A stretch of 64,000 bases of DNA from assembly GCF_028649435.1 (NCBI RefSeq), contig NZ_JAQSIN010000001.1. One strand, written 5' to 3'. Positions 8,890 to 18,117 of this stretch are shown here, one piece after another (position 1 is the stretch's first letter; each line of letters begins with the position of its first letter). The position numbers and the translations under genes were made by a program. The notes beneath the pieces were generated by a model. That model was not told the origin of the DNA, ran no database searches, and worked only from the letters and a program-made list of their open reading frames with translations. Source of the DNA: Curvibacter microcysteis (lineage in GTDB: Bacteria > Pseudomonadota > Gammaproteobacteria > Burkholderiales > Burkholderiaceae_C).

Positions 8890-9639
8890 ATGAAGATTCT
8901 CGTCCCCGTCAAACGTGTGGTGGACTACAACGTGAAGGTCCGGGTGAAGTCGGACAACACGGGTGTGGACATCGCCAACGTCAAGATGAGCATGAACCCC
9001 TTTGACGAGATTGCCGTCGAAGAAGCGGTGCGCCTGAAAGAAAAAGGCGTGGCCACCGAGGTGATCGCTGTGAGCTGCGGCGTGACCCAATGCCAGGAGA
9101 CCTTGCGCACGGCCATGGCCATTGGTGCCGACCGCGCCATCCTGGTCGAGACCGACGCTGAACTGCAGCCCCTGGCCGTGGCCAAGCTGCTCAACGCCCT
9201 GGTGGCCAAGGAGCAACCGGGCCTGATCATCCTGGGCAAGCAAGCCATTGACGACGACGCCAACCAGACCGGCCAGATGCTGGCGGCCCTGGCCGACCTG
9301 CCGCAAGCCACCTTCGCCAGCAAGGTCGAAGTGGCCGGCGACAAGGTCAACGTGACGCGCGAAATCGACGGCGGCCTGGAAACCCTGAGCCTGTCGATCC
9401 CGGCGGTCATCACCACCGACCTGCGCCTGAACGAGCCGCGCTACGTGACGCTGCCCAACATCATGAAGGCCAAGAAGAAGCCGCTGGAGATCGTCAAGCC
9501 CGAGGACCTGGGTGTGGACGTCAGCCCGCGCCTGAAGACCCTCAAGGTCAGCGAGCCGCCCAAGCGCGGCGCTGGCATCAAGGTGCCCGACGTGGCCACC
9601 CTCGTGAACAAACTGAAAACTGAAGCCAAGGTGATCTGA
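8890..9639 (+). CDS. etfB: Electron transfer flavoprotein beta subunit
   Basis: 249-residue EtfB. The start MKILVPVKRVVDYNVKVRV and the NPFDEIAVEEAVRLKEKG block are classic, as is the AMP-binding DDDANQTGQMLA region (about residues 119-130). With EtfA it takes electrons from acyl-CoA dehydrogenases and delivers them to ETF:quinone oxidoreductase. ATG at 8890 is chosen because it begins the family alignment; the in-frame ATG at 8869 lies upstream of a purine-rich GAAAGAGGAAAG ribosome site. It is only 2 bp upstream of etfA. Confidence 0.97.
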   Translation: MKILVPVKRVVDYNVKVRVKSDNTGVDIANVKMSMNPFDEIAVEEAVRLKEKGVATEVIAVSCGVTQCQETLRTAMAIGADRAILVETDAELQPLAVAKLLNALVAKEQPGLIILGKQAIDDDANQTGQMLAALADLPQATFASKVEVAGDKVNVTREIDGGLETLSLSIPAVITTDLRLNEPRYVTLPNIMKAKKKPLEIVKPEDLGVDVSPRLKTLKVSEPPKRGAGIKVPDVATLVNKLKTEAKVI

Positions 9640-9641
9640 CC

Positions 9642-10574
9642 ATGACCGCACTCGTTATCGCCGAACACGACAACGCGACCCTCAAGGGCGCGACCCTGAA
9701 CACCGTCACCGCCGCTGTGCAAGCCGGTGGTGATGTGCATGTGCTGATCGCGGGCCACAACGCTGGCGCAGCCGCCGCCGCCGCCGCCCAGATCGCGGGT
9801 GTCAGCAAAGTCATCCACGCCGACAGCGAAGCCCTGGGCCACGGCCTGGCCGAGAACGTGGCTGCGCAAGTGCTGGCGATTGCCGCCAACTACAGCCACA
9901 TCCTGTTCCCGGCCACCGCTGGGGGCAAGAACGCCGCGCCGCGCGTGGCCGCCAAGCTGGACGTGGCGCAGATCAGCGAAATCAGCAAGGTCATCAGCGC
10001 CGACACGTTCGAGCGCCCGATCTACGCGGGCAACGCGATCGCCACGGTGCAAAGCACGGACGCCACCAAGGTGATCACGGTGCGAGGCACGGGCTTTGAC
10101 GCGGCAGCGGCCACGGGTGGCAGCGCGGCCATCGAGACCATCGCGGCAGCAGCCGACAGCGGCAAGAGCGCGTTTGTGGGCAGCGAGATCGCCAAGAGCG
10201 ACCGCCCCGAACTGACGGCGGCCAAGATCATTGTGTCGGGCGGCCGGGCCTTGGGCAGTGCCGAGAAGTTCAATGAAGTGATCACGCCGCTGGCCGACAA
10301 GCTGGGCGCGGCCATTGGTGCGAGCCGCGCTGCGGTGGACGCGGGCTACGCGGCCAACGACCTGCAAGTGGGGCAGACGGGCAAGATCGTGGCGCCGAGC
10401 CTGTACGTGGCGTGCGGCATCTCGGGTGCGATCCAGCACTTGGCGGGGATGAAGGATTCGAAGGTGATCGTGGCGATCAACAAGGACCCGGAAGCGCCGA
10501 TCTTCAGCGTGGCCGACTATGGCCTGGAAGCCGACCTGTTCGCGGCCGTGCCGGAACTGGTGAGCGCGCTCTGA
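9642..10574 (+). CDS. etfA: Electron transfer flavoprotein alpha subunit
   Basis: 310-residue EtfA. The C-terminal FAD domain is well preserved: VSGGRALGSAEKF, GQTGKIVAPSLYVACGIS, GAIQHLAGMKDSKVIVAINK and the DPEAPIF...DYGLEADLF tail. The N-terminal domain binds EtfB. Its place as last gene of the operon that begins with two acyl-CoA dehydrogenases ties electron transfer to that pathway, though in many Burkholderiales this is also the cell's general ETF. A strong intrinsic terminator follows 40 bp after the stop. Confidence 0.97.
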   Translation: MTALVIAEHDNATLKGATLNTVTAAVQAGGDVHVLIAGHNAGAAAAAAAQIAGVSKVIHADSEALGHGLAENVAAQVLAIAANYSHILFPATAGGKNAAPRVAAKLDVAQISEISKVISADTFERPIYAGNAIATVQSTDATKVITVRGTGFDAAAATGGSAAIETIAAAADSGKSAFVGSEIAKSDRPELTAAKIIVSGGRALGSAEKFNEVITPLADKLGAAIGASRAAVDAGYAANDLQVGQTGKIVAPSLYVACGISGAIQHLAGMKDSKVIVAINKDPEAPIFSVADYGLEADLFAAVPELVSAL

Positions 10575-10612
10575 GCGGCTCACGCCTTTGGGTCCATGCG
10601 GCCCAGACGCCC

Positions 10613-10640
10613 AAGGCACCGCTTGCGGTGCCTTTTTTTT
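10613..10640 (+). terminator. Rho-independent terminator after etfBA
   Basis: GGCACCGC at 10615-10622 pairs perfectly with GCGGTGCC at 10625-10632, closing on a tight loop (CTTG if the last pair is left open), followed directly by eight T. Two A before the stem can pair with the first T. This ends the plus-strand operon. The converging helicase gene stops 17 bp downstream, and the element may act in both directions. Confidence 0.92.
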
Positions 10641-10657
10641 CGCCGGCGGGCCGGGCT

Positions 10658-13243
10658 TCAAGCACCCGGCGCCAGGGGGCGCAGCAGGCCTTCCAGCTCG
10701 TCAGGGCTGAACTTCAGGCCCTGGGCGCCGTCCTCGCCCAACACGCCTTCGGTGAGCCGCGCCTTGCGCTGTTGCAGCGCCAGCATGCGCTCTTCGATGC
10801 TGCCTTGCACCACCAGTCGGTAGACGAAGACGGTTTGGGTTTGCCCAATGCGGTGGGCCCGGTCGGTGGCCTGTTGCTCCACGGCCGGGTTCCACCAGGG
10901 GTCGAGGTGGATCACGGTGTCGGCCGCGGTCAGGTTCAGGCCGGTCCCGCCGGCTTTGAGGCTGATCAAAAACACCGGCGCCTGCCCATCCTGGAAGGCC
11001 TGGACCAAAGCGCCGCGCTGAGTGGGCGGGGTGTCGCCGGTGAGCTTCAGCCAGGCCACGCCCAGGTCATCCAAGGTCTCGCCAGCGCGGGCCAGCAGGC
11101 CCGTGAACTGTGAGAACACCAGCACGCGCCGCCCCTCGGCCACCAACTCGGGCAGCAGCTGGGCCAGGGCCTCCATCTTGGCGCTGGGCATGCTGGGCGG
11201 CAGGGTCAGGCCCGGCACCAGGCGGGGGTCGCAGCAGACCTGGCGCAGCTTGAGCAAGGCGTCCAGGATGCTGATCTGCGCGCCCGCAATGCCTTGGCGG
11301 TGCAGCACGCGGCGCACCAGGTGGTCGGCGGCCACGCGCACGCTTTCATACAGCTCGCGTTGCGCGCCTTCCAGGGTCACGGGCAGGGTGACCTCGACCT
11401 TGTCGGGCAGCTCGCGCGCCACCTCGGTCTTGCGCCGGCGCAGGATGAAGGGGCGCAGGCGCTCGGCCAGCAATCGAGCGCGCAGGCTTTCGCCGTTGAC
11501 TTCGATCGGCTTGCGCCAGTGCTGCTGAAAATGCCGTGCGCTGCCCAAAAAGCCCGGCATCAAAAAATCAAACAAGGACCACAGCTCGCCCAGGTGGTTT
11601 TCCATGGGGGTGCCAGTCAGGCACAGGCGGTGCCGCGCCTCCAGTTGTCGCAGGGCGCGGGCACTGCGGCTGTCGGCGTTCTTCACCATCTGGGCCTCGT
11701 CCAGGATCAGCAGGTGCCAGGGCTGGGGGCGCAGCCGCGCCAGGTCCCGCCACAGCAAGGCGTAGCTGGTCAGCACCACCTGGTGCTGGGCCAGCTGGTC
11801 AAAGTGCTCGGTGCGCTGCGGACCGTGCAGGGTCAGCACCTTCAAGCCTGGCGCCAGCCGGGCCAGCTCGGCCTGCCAGTTGAAGATCAGCGAGGTGGGT
11901 AGCACCACCAGGGCCGGGCGGTCCAGGCGGCCGGCCTGGGCCTCGGTCAGCAGGTGGGCAATGGCCTGGGCCGTCTTGCCCAGGCCCATGTCGTCGGCCA
12001 GCACGCCATGCAGGCCCTGGGCGCGCAGGTATTGCAGCCAGGCCAGGCCTTGCTGCTGGTAAGGGCGCAGGGCAATGCCCAGGCCCGCCGGCGCTGCCAC
12101 GGGCGGTGGGCTGCCGCTTTGGCGCAGCCGGGCCACCCAGGCGGCCAGGCCTTCACTGCCTTGCACATGCCAGGGCACCAGGGGGGCGCCGGTGGCGTCA
12201 GTGGTGCCTGCCAGGCCTGCGGCTGGGCTCAAGCCTGGGCCTTGCAAGGCGTCCAGGCGCGGCAGGTCCCAGCTCGACAGTCGCCAAGGCCCTGGCAGGC
12301 GCTGCGGGTCGGTCAGCAGGTCCAGCAAGGCCGCGACGATCTTCTTCAAGGGCGCGGCCGGGGCCTCGATGCGCCGCCCGCCCGGCGCACGCAGGGTGAT
12401 CAAGGCGTGGTCATCGATGGCCAACAGTGCGTCGGCGCGCAGCCAACGGGCGTCGCGGCGCAGCAAGTCGGCCAGCAGCGGAGCCAGGTCCAGGGTTTCG
12501 CCCTCGATGTCCACGCCCAGCGACAAAAACCAGGCGCCCTGGCGCGGCGGCAGGCCCAGCGGGCCGATCTCGGGCTCGCGCACCCCCAGGGGGCCGGCCA
12601 CTTCGTGGCCCAGCAGCTCGCCGGTGTCGGGCTGGACCAGAACACGCCAGGCCTCGACCGGCACGCTCAAGTGGGCAAAGCCCGGGCGCAGCAGCACGCT
12701 CCAGCCTTCGGCTTGCAGGGCGGGGACCTGGTCGGCCCACCAGTCGGCAAATTCACTCTCCTGCACCAGGGTCCACAGCTGCCCGGCGCGCGCGCCGGGC
12801 AGGGCGGCCTCGGCGGCTTCGGGCACGCGCCACTGCAAAGTGTCAGCAGGCAGGGGACGCAGTCCCAGGGCCCGCACGCGGTCGGCCGCCTGGGCCTCGG
12901 CGGCCAGGTCGCGGTGCAGCAGCACGGCCTGGCCTTGGGGGTCGGTCAGGCGCTCCGTGGGCAGGGGGCGGCTGTTCAGCACGGTGCGCGGCGCCGGTGT
13001 GGACCACAGCGGCTGGCCAGCTTCCTGGTACAGCCAGTCCACCCAGGCCACGGTGACACTGTCGCCGCGTGGCCCGAACACGCCGTCGCGGCACATGCCC
13101 AGCAGGCCGTCGCCACGGCCCAGGGTTTGCAGGGTCAGGCGCGGCGTCAACTGGCCGCGCACCGTGCGCAGGCCGGGGCGGCGCAAGACGGGTGAGGCAG
13201 AGGGTTCGAACCCGGGCAGGGCTGCAGGGGGCAGGGCAGGCAT
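10658..13243 (-). CDS. SNF2/Rad54-family DNA-dependent ATPase (helicase-like)
   Basis: 861-residue superfamily 2 protein. The N-terminal half (about 1-390) is a poorly conserved domain. The SNF2 ATPase core follows: Walker A ADDMGLGKT near 415-423, Walker B DEAQ near 512-517, LTGTPMEN, then the helicase C domain with the arginine finger region ATDRAHRIGQ near 795-804. These enzymes translocate on double-stranded DNA; bacterial members are linked to transcription recycling or repair, with no defined role for this subtype. The start at 13243 (MPALPPAALP) leaves a 78-bp gap to the divergent cobT; the frame is open further upstream but would overlap cobT. Confidence 0.9.
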   Translation of the reverse strand: MPALPPAALPGFEPSASPVLRRPGLRTVRGQLTPRLTLQTLGRGDGLLGMCRDGVFGPRGDSVTVAWVDWLYQEAGQPLWSTPAPRTVLNSRPLPTERLTDPQGQAVLLHRDLAAEAQAADRVRALGLRPLPADTLQWRVPEAAEAALPGARAGQLWTLVQESEFADWWADQVPALQAEGWSVLLRPGFAHLSVPVEAWRVLVQPDTGELLGHEVAGPLGVREPEIGPLGLPPRQGAWFLSLGVDIEGETLDLAPLLADLLRRDARWLRADALLAIDDHALITLRAPGGRRIEAPAAPLKKIVAALLDLLTDPQRLPGPWRLSSWDLPRLDALQGPGLSPAAGLAGTTDATGAPLVPWHVQGSEGLAAWVARLRQSGSPPPVAAPAGLGIALRPYQQQGLAWLQYLRAQGLHGVLADDMGLGKTAQAIAHLLTEAQAGRLDRPALVVLPTSLIFNWQAELARLAPGLKVLTLHGPQRTEHFDQLAQHQVVLTSYALLWRDLARLRPQPWHLLILDEAQMVKNADSRSARALRQLEARHRLCLTGTPMENHLGELWSLFDFLMPGFLGSARHFQQHWRKPIEVNGESLRARLLAERLRPFILRRRKTEVARELPDKVEVTLPVTLEGAQRELYESVRVAADHLVRRVLHRQGIAGAQISILDALLKLRQVCCDPRLVPGLTLPPSMPSAKMEALAQLLPELVAEGRRVLVFSQFTGLLARAGETLDDLGVAWLKLTGDTPPTQRGALVQAFQDGQAPVFLISLKAGGTGLNLTAADTVIHLDPWWNPAVEQQATDRAHRIGQTQTVFVYRLVVQGSIEERMLALQQRKARLTEGVLGEDGAQGLKFSPDELEGLLRPLAPGA

Positions 13244-13321
13244 GGGCTCGATTGTCGCTGTGCCCGGGGCCGGTGCAGGCTGGGTGGACAATGCAAGCCC
13301 TGCTGATTTTTCAAGACCGCC

Positions 13322-14398
13322 ATGTCCGACGCCCCGAATTTTCTGACCCCCTGGCTGCCCGAGGTGGCCGACCTGCATGACCCCGAGTTGAGCACCCGTT
13401 TGCAGCAGTTGTTGGACAACAAGACCAAGCCCCTGGGCTCGCTGGGCCAGCTGGAAAGCCTGGCCTTGCAACTGGGGCAGGTGCTGGGCACGGAGGCGCC
13501 CCGCTTGCAGGCGCCGCAAATGCTGGTGTGCGCGGCCGACCACGGCCTGGCCGCGCGTGGCGTGTCGGCCTACCCCAGCGACGTGACCTGGCAAATGGTG
13601 GAGAACTTCCTGGCGGGCGGTGCCGCCGTCAGCGTGCTGGCCCGCCAGCACGGCCTGGCCCTGACCGTGGTGGACTGCGGTGTGCGCCACGACTTTGGCA
13701 CGCGCCCCGAACCGGCCCCAGGCGCGGCGCGCCTCCTGGTGCGCAAGGTGGGCCCCGGCACGGCCGACGCCAGCGTGGGCCCGGCCATGAGCGAGGCCGA
13801 ATGCGCCCAGGCCGTGCGCCAGGGCCGCGAGGTGGTGGCCAGTCTGCCGGGCAATGTGCTGCTGCTGGGCGAGATGGGCATTGGCAACACCTCCGCGGCG
13901 TCGCTGCTGCTGGCCTGGTGCAGCGGCCGCCCCGTGGCCGAGTGCACCGGGCGCGGCACCGGCCTGGACGACCCGGGCGTGGCGCGCAAAGTGGCGGTGC
14001 TGGAGCAGGTCATGGCCCGCCACGCCGGCCTGCGCGACCCGGCCCAGGCCTTGGCGGCGCTGGGGGGCTTTGAGCTGGCCACCTTGGTGGGCGCGGTGCT
14101 GCAGGCCGCGGCCGAGCGCCGTGTGGTGCTGGTGGACGGCTTCATCACCACCGCGGCGGTGATGCTGGCCTGCGCCCTGGTGCCCACGGTGCGCCAGCGT
14201 TGCGTGTTTGCCCACCAGTCGGGCGAGCGGGGACATGCGCTGATGTTGCAGCAACTGCAGGCGCAGCCCTTGCTGTCGCTGGGCCTGCGGCTGGGCGAGG
14301 GCTCGGGCGCGGCCTTGGCCTGGCCGCTGCTGCAGTCCGCGTGCTTGGTGTTGGCCGAGATGGCCAGCTTTGCCTCGGCCGGTGTGTCCCAGGCCTGA
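13322..14398 (+). CDS. cobT: Nicotinate-nucleotide--dimethylbenzimidazole phosphoribosyltransferase
   Basis: 358-residue CobT, which makes alpha-ribazole phosphate for the lower ligand of cobalamin. The sequence shows the family blocks NKTKPLGSLGQLE (about residues 38-50), AADHGLAARGVSAYP, GEMGIGNTSAAS and the C-terminal GLRLGEGSGAAL holding the presumed catalytic Glu. Length is normal for the family. It stands alone: no cobS, cobU or cobC gene is nearby, and the 78-bp gap to the divergent helicase gene is too short for a cobalamin riboswitch. Confidence 0.96.
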   Translation: MSDAPNFLTPWLPEVADLHDPELSTRLQQLLDNKTKPLGSLGQLESLALQLGQVLGTEAPRLQAPQMLVCAADHGLAARGVSAYPSDVTWQMVENFLAGGAAVSVLARQHGLALTVVDCGVRHDFGTRPEPAPGAARLLVRKVGPGTADASVGPAMSEAECAQAVRQGREVVASLPGNVLLLGEMGIGNTSAASLLLAWCSGRPVAECTGRGTGLDDPGVARKVAVLEQVMARHAGLRDPAQALAALGGFELATLVGAVLQAAAERRVVLVDGFITTAAVMLACALVPTVRQRCVFAHQSGERGHALMLQQLQAQPLLSLGLRLGEGSGAALAWPLLQSACLVLAEMASFASAGVSQA

Positions 14399-14422
14399 GG
14401 GCGGCTGGGGGCTCGACAGGCT

Positions 14423-15562
14423 TCAGGCTTCGCAGACCCGGTTGCGCCCCTCGCGCTTGGCCAGGTAAAGCGCCTGGTCGGCCCGGCTGAGCATGGCGTC
14501 CAGGCTGTCGTCGGGGCCCAGGGCGGTGGTCAGGCCCACGCTGACGGTGCAGGCCAGCTCGGGGCGGGACGGCGGGGCCAGGCGCACCCGCTCCGCCACC
14601 ACGCGGGCCGAGCGCGCATCGGTGGCTGGCAACAACACCAAGAACTCTTCGCCACCATAGCGGCCCAGTTGGTCGGGGCGGCGCAGCACGGCGCGGGTGC
14701 GGTTGGCAAAGTCGACCAGCACCGCATCGCCTTGCTGGTGGCCTTGCAGGTCGTTGATGTCCTTGAAGTGGTCCAGGTCCAGCATCATCAGGGACAGTGG
14801 CTCGCCATAGCGCTGCAGGCGGGCGAGTTCGTTCTCCGCCAGTTCCAGCACGGCGCGCCGGGTCAGGGCCTCGGTCAGCGAGTCGTGGCTGGCCACATGC
14901 TCAAACTCGCGGCGCAGCCGCTCGGTGGCCAGCAGCACGGCGCCAATCGTCAGCATCTGCACCGACATGGCGTTGGACGACACGTACACCACCTGCAGCA
15001 AGCCGGGCTCCATCATGCTGTGCCCGGCCAAACCCGCCGCCACACTGACCATGCGCAGCACCAGCACCGAGGTTTGAGCCCCCATCGCCACCATCGTGAA
15101 ACGCAGGCCAAAGCTCGTGGGCTGCTGCATCAAAAAGCGGATTTGCTGCAAGAACAGGCCGCACAGCAGGCCATTGACCACCAGCAGGCGCACACCGTAG
15201 TTGGGCTCGACCAGGGTGAACCAGGCCACTACCGGGGTGCTGGCCAGAATCAATCCAGCCCACAGCCGCCAGCGCGCCCAGCCCTGAAAAAAATGCTGCA
15301 AGCCGACGGAAAACAGCAGGGTGCCCAGCAGGAGGATCAGGTTGGCCAGCACCACCGTCAGCCAGTCCGGGGCCACGTCGCGCAAGCCATACAGGCCGGC
15401 CGCCGTGAACCACGCCAGGGGCGAGGCCGCCAAGAGGCGCAAACCACCTTGCAATTTGCGCGGGTAACTGCGGCGCACGAAAAACAGGACCATGGCCATC
15501 ACCAAGCCCATCAGGGCCGACAGGGTGATGATGGAGCGTGGGTCCAGGACCGACATGGGCAT
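14423..15562 (-). CDS. Membrane diguanylate cyclase (GGDEF protein)
   Basis: 379-residue protein making cyclic di-GMP from two GTP. The first 210 residues are largely hydrophobic and look like about six membrane segments with no recognisable ligand domain. The C-terminal GGDEF domain has an intact active site RYGGEEF and, five residues before it, an inhibitory I-site RRPD, so product inhibition is expected. There is no EAL or HD-GYP domain. The start at 15562 has an alternative at 15556 (MSVLDPRS). A GCGCGT/ACGCGC hairpin lies in its leader. It converges on cobT with a 24-bp gap. Confidence 0.92.
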   Translation of the reverse strand: MPMSVLDPRSIITLSALMGLVMAMVLFFVRRSYPRKLQGGLRLLAASPLAWFTAAGLYGLRDVAPDWLTVVLANLILLLGTLLFSVGLQHFFQGWARWRLWAGLILASTPVVAWFTLVEPNYGVRLLVVNGLLCGLFLQQIRFLMQQPTSFGLRFTMVAMGAQTSVLVLRMVSVAAGLAGHSMMEPGLLQVVYVSSNAMSVQMLTIGAVLLATERLRREFEHVASHDSLTEALTRRAVLELAENELARLQRYGEPLSLMMLDLDHFKDINDLQGHQQGDAVLVDFANRTRAVLRRPDQLGRYGGEEFLVLLPATDARSARVVAERVRLAPPSRPELACTVSVGLTTALGPDDSLDAMLSRADQALYLAKREGRNRVCEA

Positions 15563-15586
15563 GCGCCGGGATCAGGCCCGGTAGGT

Positions 15587-15602
15587 GCGCGTCAAAACGC
15601 GC
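15587..15602 (-). repeat. Hairpin in the leader of the diguanylate cyclase gene
   Basis: GCGCGT (15587-15592) and ACGCGC (15597-15602) form a perfect 6-bp stem with a 4-nt loop, 25 nt upstream of the start at 15562. If transcribed it would lie near the ribosome-binding region. It could equally be an operator in the 247-bp divergent gap 15563-15809, which also holds a CAATG-G-CATTG palindrome at 15705-15715. Confidence 0.35.
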
Positions 15603-15809
15603 GATGAACGGTCTGGAGAACGCATGAAACCAGTATACGGGCGCCTTTGGCGACTGGATGGTCTTGGTACGCTGCGGACAACCCTTAGCGCTGAACATTC
15701 CCGCCAATGGCATTGATCGCCCACGCCATTGCCGCAGCCCAGCCCCCATGCCTAGACTGGCCCCGCGCCCGGCAAGCTGCCCGGGCTTTCCAACGGAGGC
15801 CTTGTCTTC

Positions 15810-17006
15810 ATGAGCGAACTACCTGCCGCCTCGGCAGCCCGTCCCCCCGGGCCCGTCCCCCAAGGGGCCCCCTTGCGCGGCGTGCGCGTGCTGGACCTGA
15901 CCCGCCTCTTGCCCGGTCCCGTGTGCACCCAGCACCTGGCTGACCTGGGGGCCGAGGTGATCAAGATCGAAGACACCGGGGCCGGGGACTACGCCGCCGC
16001 CCCGGTGCGCGCCCTGGTCAACCGCAACAAGCTGGGCTTGTGCCTGGACCTCAAGCAGCCGGCCGGCCTGGCGGTGCTGCAGCGCCTGGTGCGCGAGGCT
16101 GACGTGCTGGTGGAGGGCTTTCGCCCCGGCGTGATGGCGCGCCTGGGCGCGGGCTATGAGGCCCTGGCCGCCTTGAACCCGCGCCTGGTCTATGTCAGCC
16201 TGACCGGCTACGGCCAGACCGGCCCGATGCGCGACGCGGCGGGCCACGACCTCAATTACGCAGGGTGGACTGGCGTGGCCGAACAGATCGGCCAGCCCGG
16301 TCAGCCTCCTGCCTTGTCCAACGTGCCGGTGGCCGACCTGCTGGGCGGCACCATGACCGCCGTGATGGGGCTGCTGGCCGCCTTGTTTGACGCCCAGCGC
16401 AGCGGCCTAGGCCGCCATGTGGACATCGCGGTGGCCGACGGCCTGCTGGCCCATGCCGTGCTGCCCCTGGCCGCCGTCAACACGCGGGGCGTGACCCAGC
16501 CGCCCGGCCAAGGCAAGCTGACCGGTGCCTTGCCCTGTTATGCCCTCTACACCGCGGCCTGCGGCGGCTACCTGGCCGTGGCCGCTTTGGAGCGCAAGTT
16601 CTGGGACCTGTTTTGCCAGCAGCTGCAGCGCCCCGATCTGCAGCCCCGCCACCAACCGGCCACGCCCGCCGAGTGCGAGGCCGTGCGCGCCGAGGTGCAG
16701 GCCCTGGTGGGCGCCCACAGCCTGGCCTGGTGGACCGAGCATCTGGCGGGCGTGGACTGCTGCGTCACCCCCATCCTCAAGTTGGAGCAGGCCTTGGACC
16801 TGCCCCAGTTCGTCGAGCGCGGCATGGTGCTGCCCCTGGCCGGAGGCGGGCGCCAACTGGGCTGCCCGGTGCGCATGACGGGTTTTGAATTTGAAGTGCG
16901 CCACCCCGCACCCACCGCCGGTGAGCACACCGAGGCGCTGCTGAGCGCCGCCGGCTACACGCCGGCCGAGCAGGCCGCATTGCGCGCCCAGGGCGCGGTG
17001 GCCTGA
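15810..17006 (+). CDS. Family III CoA-transferase / alpha-methylacyl-CoA racemase-like
   Basis: 398-residue CaiB/BaiF-family protein. Three features point to racemase rather than transferase activity: GHDLNY with His146-Asp147, ADLLGG with Asp176, and AALERKFW with a Glu, matching the His/Asp/Glu set known for alpha-methylacyl-CoA racemase. The N-terminal 20 residues are Pro/Ala-rich and variable. ATG at 15810 has a GGAGG site about 10 bp upstream. It heads a three-gene operon with a Bug protein and an AraC-type regulator. A racemase would equilibrate 2-methylacyl-CoA epimers during degradation of methyl-branched acids; a plain CoA-transferase remains possible. Confidence 0.82.
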   Translation: MSELPAASAARPPGPVPQGAPLRGVRVLDLTRLLPGPVCTQHLADLGAEVIKIEDTGAGDYAAAPVRALVNRNKLGLCLDLKQPAGLAVLQRLVREADVLVEGFRPGVMARLGAGYEALAALNPRLVYVSLTGYGQTGPMRDAAGHDLNYAGWTGVAEQIGQPGQPPALSNVPVADLLGGTMTAVMGLLAALFDAQRSGLGRHVDIAVADGLLAHAVLPLAAVNTRGVTQPPGQGKLTGALPCYALYTAACGGYLAVAALERKFWDLFCQQLQRPDLQPRHQPATPAECEAVRAEVQALVGAHSLAWWTEHLAGVDCCVTPILKLEQALDLPQFVERGMVLPLAGGGRQLGCPVRMTGFEFEVRHPAPTAGEHTEALLSAAGYTPAEQAALRAQGAVA

Positions 17007-17094
17007 GCCATGTCGACAGAGCCGGTCGGGCGCAGCGGGGCACAGACTCCGCGCCCCGGACTGGCGTGGTTTTTTTAAAACAGGAGACAACACC

Positions 17095-18117
17095 ATGTGG
17101 ACTTTGCGGGTCAAGACCCCGGCGGCACGCCAGCGATCTTCTTTCACCCGGCGCGCGGCGCTGTGGGCGGCCGGCCTGGCCGTGGCCGGCGGGCTGAGCG
17201 CCCCCGGCGCCTGGGCGCAGACCCCTGAGGCCTACCCCAGCCGACCCATCACCTTGATCCTGCCCTTCCCGCCGGGCGGGGCCACCGATGTGCAGATCCG
17301 CGCCCTGGCGCAGGCGGCCTCGCGTGAATTGGGTCAGCCCATCCTGATCTCCAACCGCCCCGGCGTGGGTGGCACCCTGGGGCCAGCGGGCATGGCGCAG
17401 ACGGCGGCGCCTGACGGCTACACCGTTTCCTTGATCGCCGCCACCCTGTTTCGCCTGCCCCACCTGATGAAGGTCAGCTTTGACCCGGTGGCCGACTTCA
17501 GCTACCTGATCTGCCTGACCGGCTACACCAACGGTCTGGTGGTGCGCCAGGACGCGCCCTGGAAGACCGTGCAAGATCTGCTGGCCGACGCGCGCCGCCA
17601 GCCTGGCGCCATCAACTATGGCAGCACCGGCAAGGGCAGTGGCGGCCACATTGCCATGGAGCGCCTGGCCCGTGCGGCGGGCGTGCAGTTCAACTTCATC
17701 CCCTACAAAGGCATGGCCGAAGAGACGGCGGCCTTGCTGGGCGGCCACCTGATGGTCATCTCCGACCCGGGCTGGGGCGCGCTGGCGGAGTCGGGCAAGG
17801 CCCGCGTGCTGGCCACCCTGGGGGAGTCGCGCTTGAAACGCTGGCCCCAGGTGCCCACGCTGCGCGAGCTGGGCCATGACATCGTGGTCAATTCACCCAT
17901 TGGCCTGGCAGGCCCCAAAGGCATGAGCCCCAAGGTGGTCCAAGTGCTGCATGACGCCTTCCGCAAAGCCATGAACGACCCTGGTTTTGTGCGCGCCCTG
18001 GAGCAAAACGACCAGGTGCCGCTGTACATGAGCGCGGAGGACTACACCCGTTACGCGGCTGAGCAGACCGCCCGCGAGAAGGTCTTTGTGCAGGAACTGG
18101 GACTTAAACTCGACTGA
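17095..18117 (+). CDS. Bug/TctC-type periplasmic binding protein 3
   Basis: 340-residue orphan receptor with a long N-terminus containing FTRRAALWAAGLAVAGG, a twin-arginine-like export signal cleaved near AWA-Q. The mature domain has SRPITLILPFPPGGATD and PDGYTV signatures. It is 88 bp downstream of the racemase-like gene, with a GGAGA ribosome site, and its stop overlaps the start of the AraC-family regulator (TGATG). That coupling suggests the regulator senses the acid this protein captures. Confidence 0.93.
   Translation: MWTLRVKTPAARQRSSFTRRAALWAAGLAVAGGLSAPGAWAQTPEAYPSRPITLILPFPPGGATDVQIRALAQAASRELGQPILISNRPGVGGTLGPAGMAQTAAPDGYTVSLIAATLFRLPHLMKVSFDPVADFSYLICLTGYTNGLVVRQDAPWKTVQDLLADARRQPGAINYGSTGKGSGGHIAMERLARAAGVQFNFIPYKGMAEETAALLGGHLMVISDPGWGALAESGKARVLATLGESRLKRWPQVPTLRELGHDIVVNSPIGLAGPKGMSPKVVQVLHDAFRKAMNDPGFVRALEQNDQVPLYMSAEDYTRYAAEQTAREKVFVQELGLKLD

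Noticed and set aside
13244..13321. Cobalamin riboswitch upstream of cobT
   Set aside because: The gap is only 78 bp and shows no B12-box-like sequence; the neighbouring helicase gene diverges directly.
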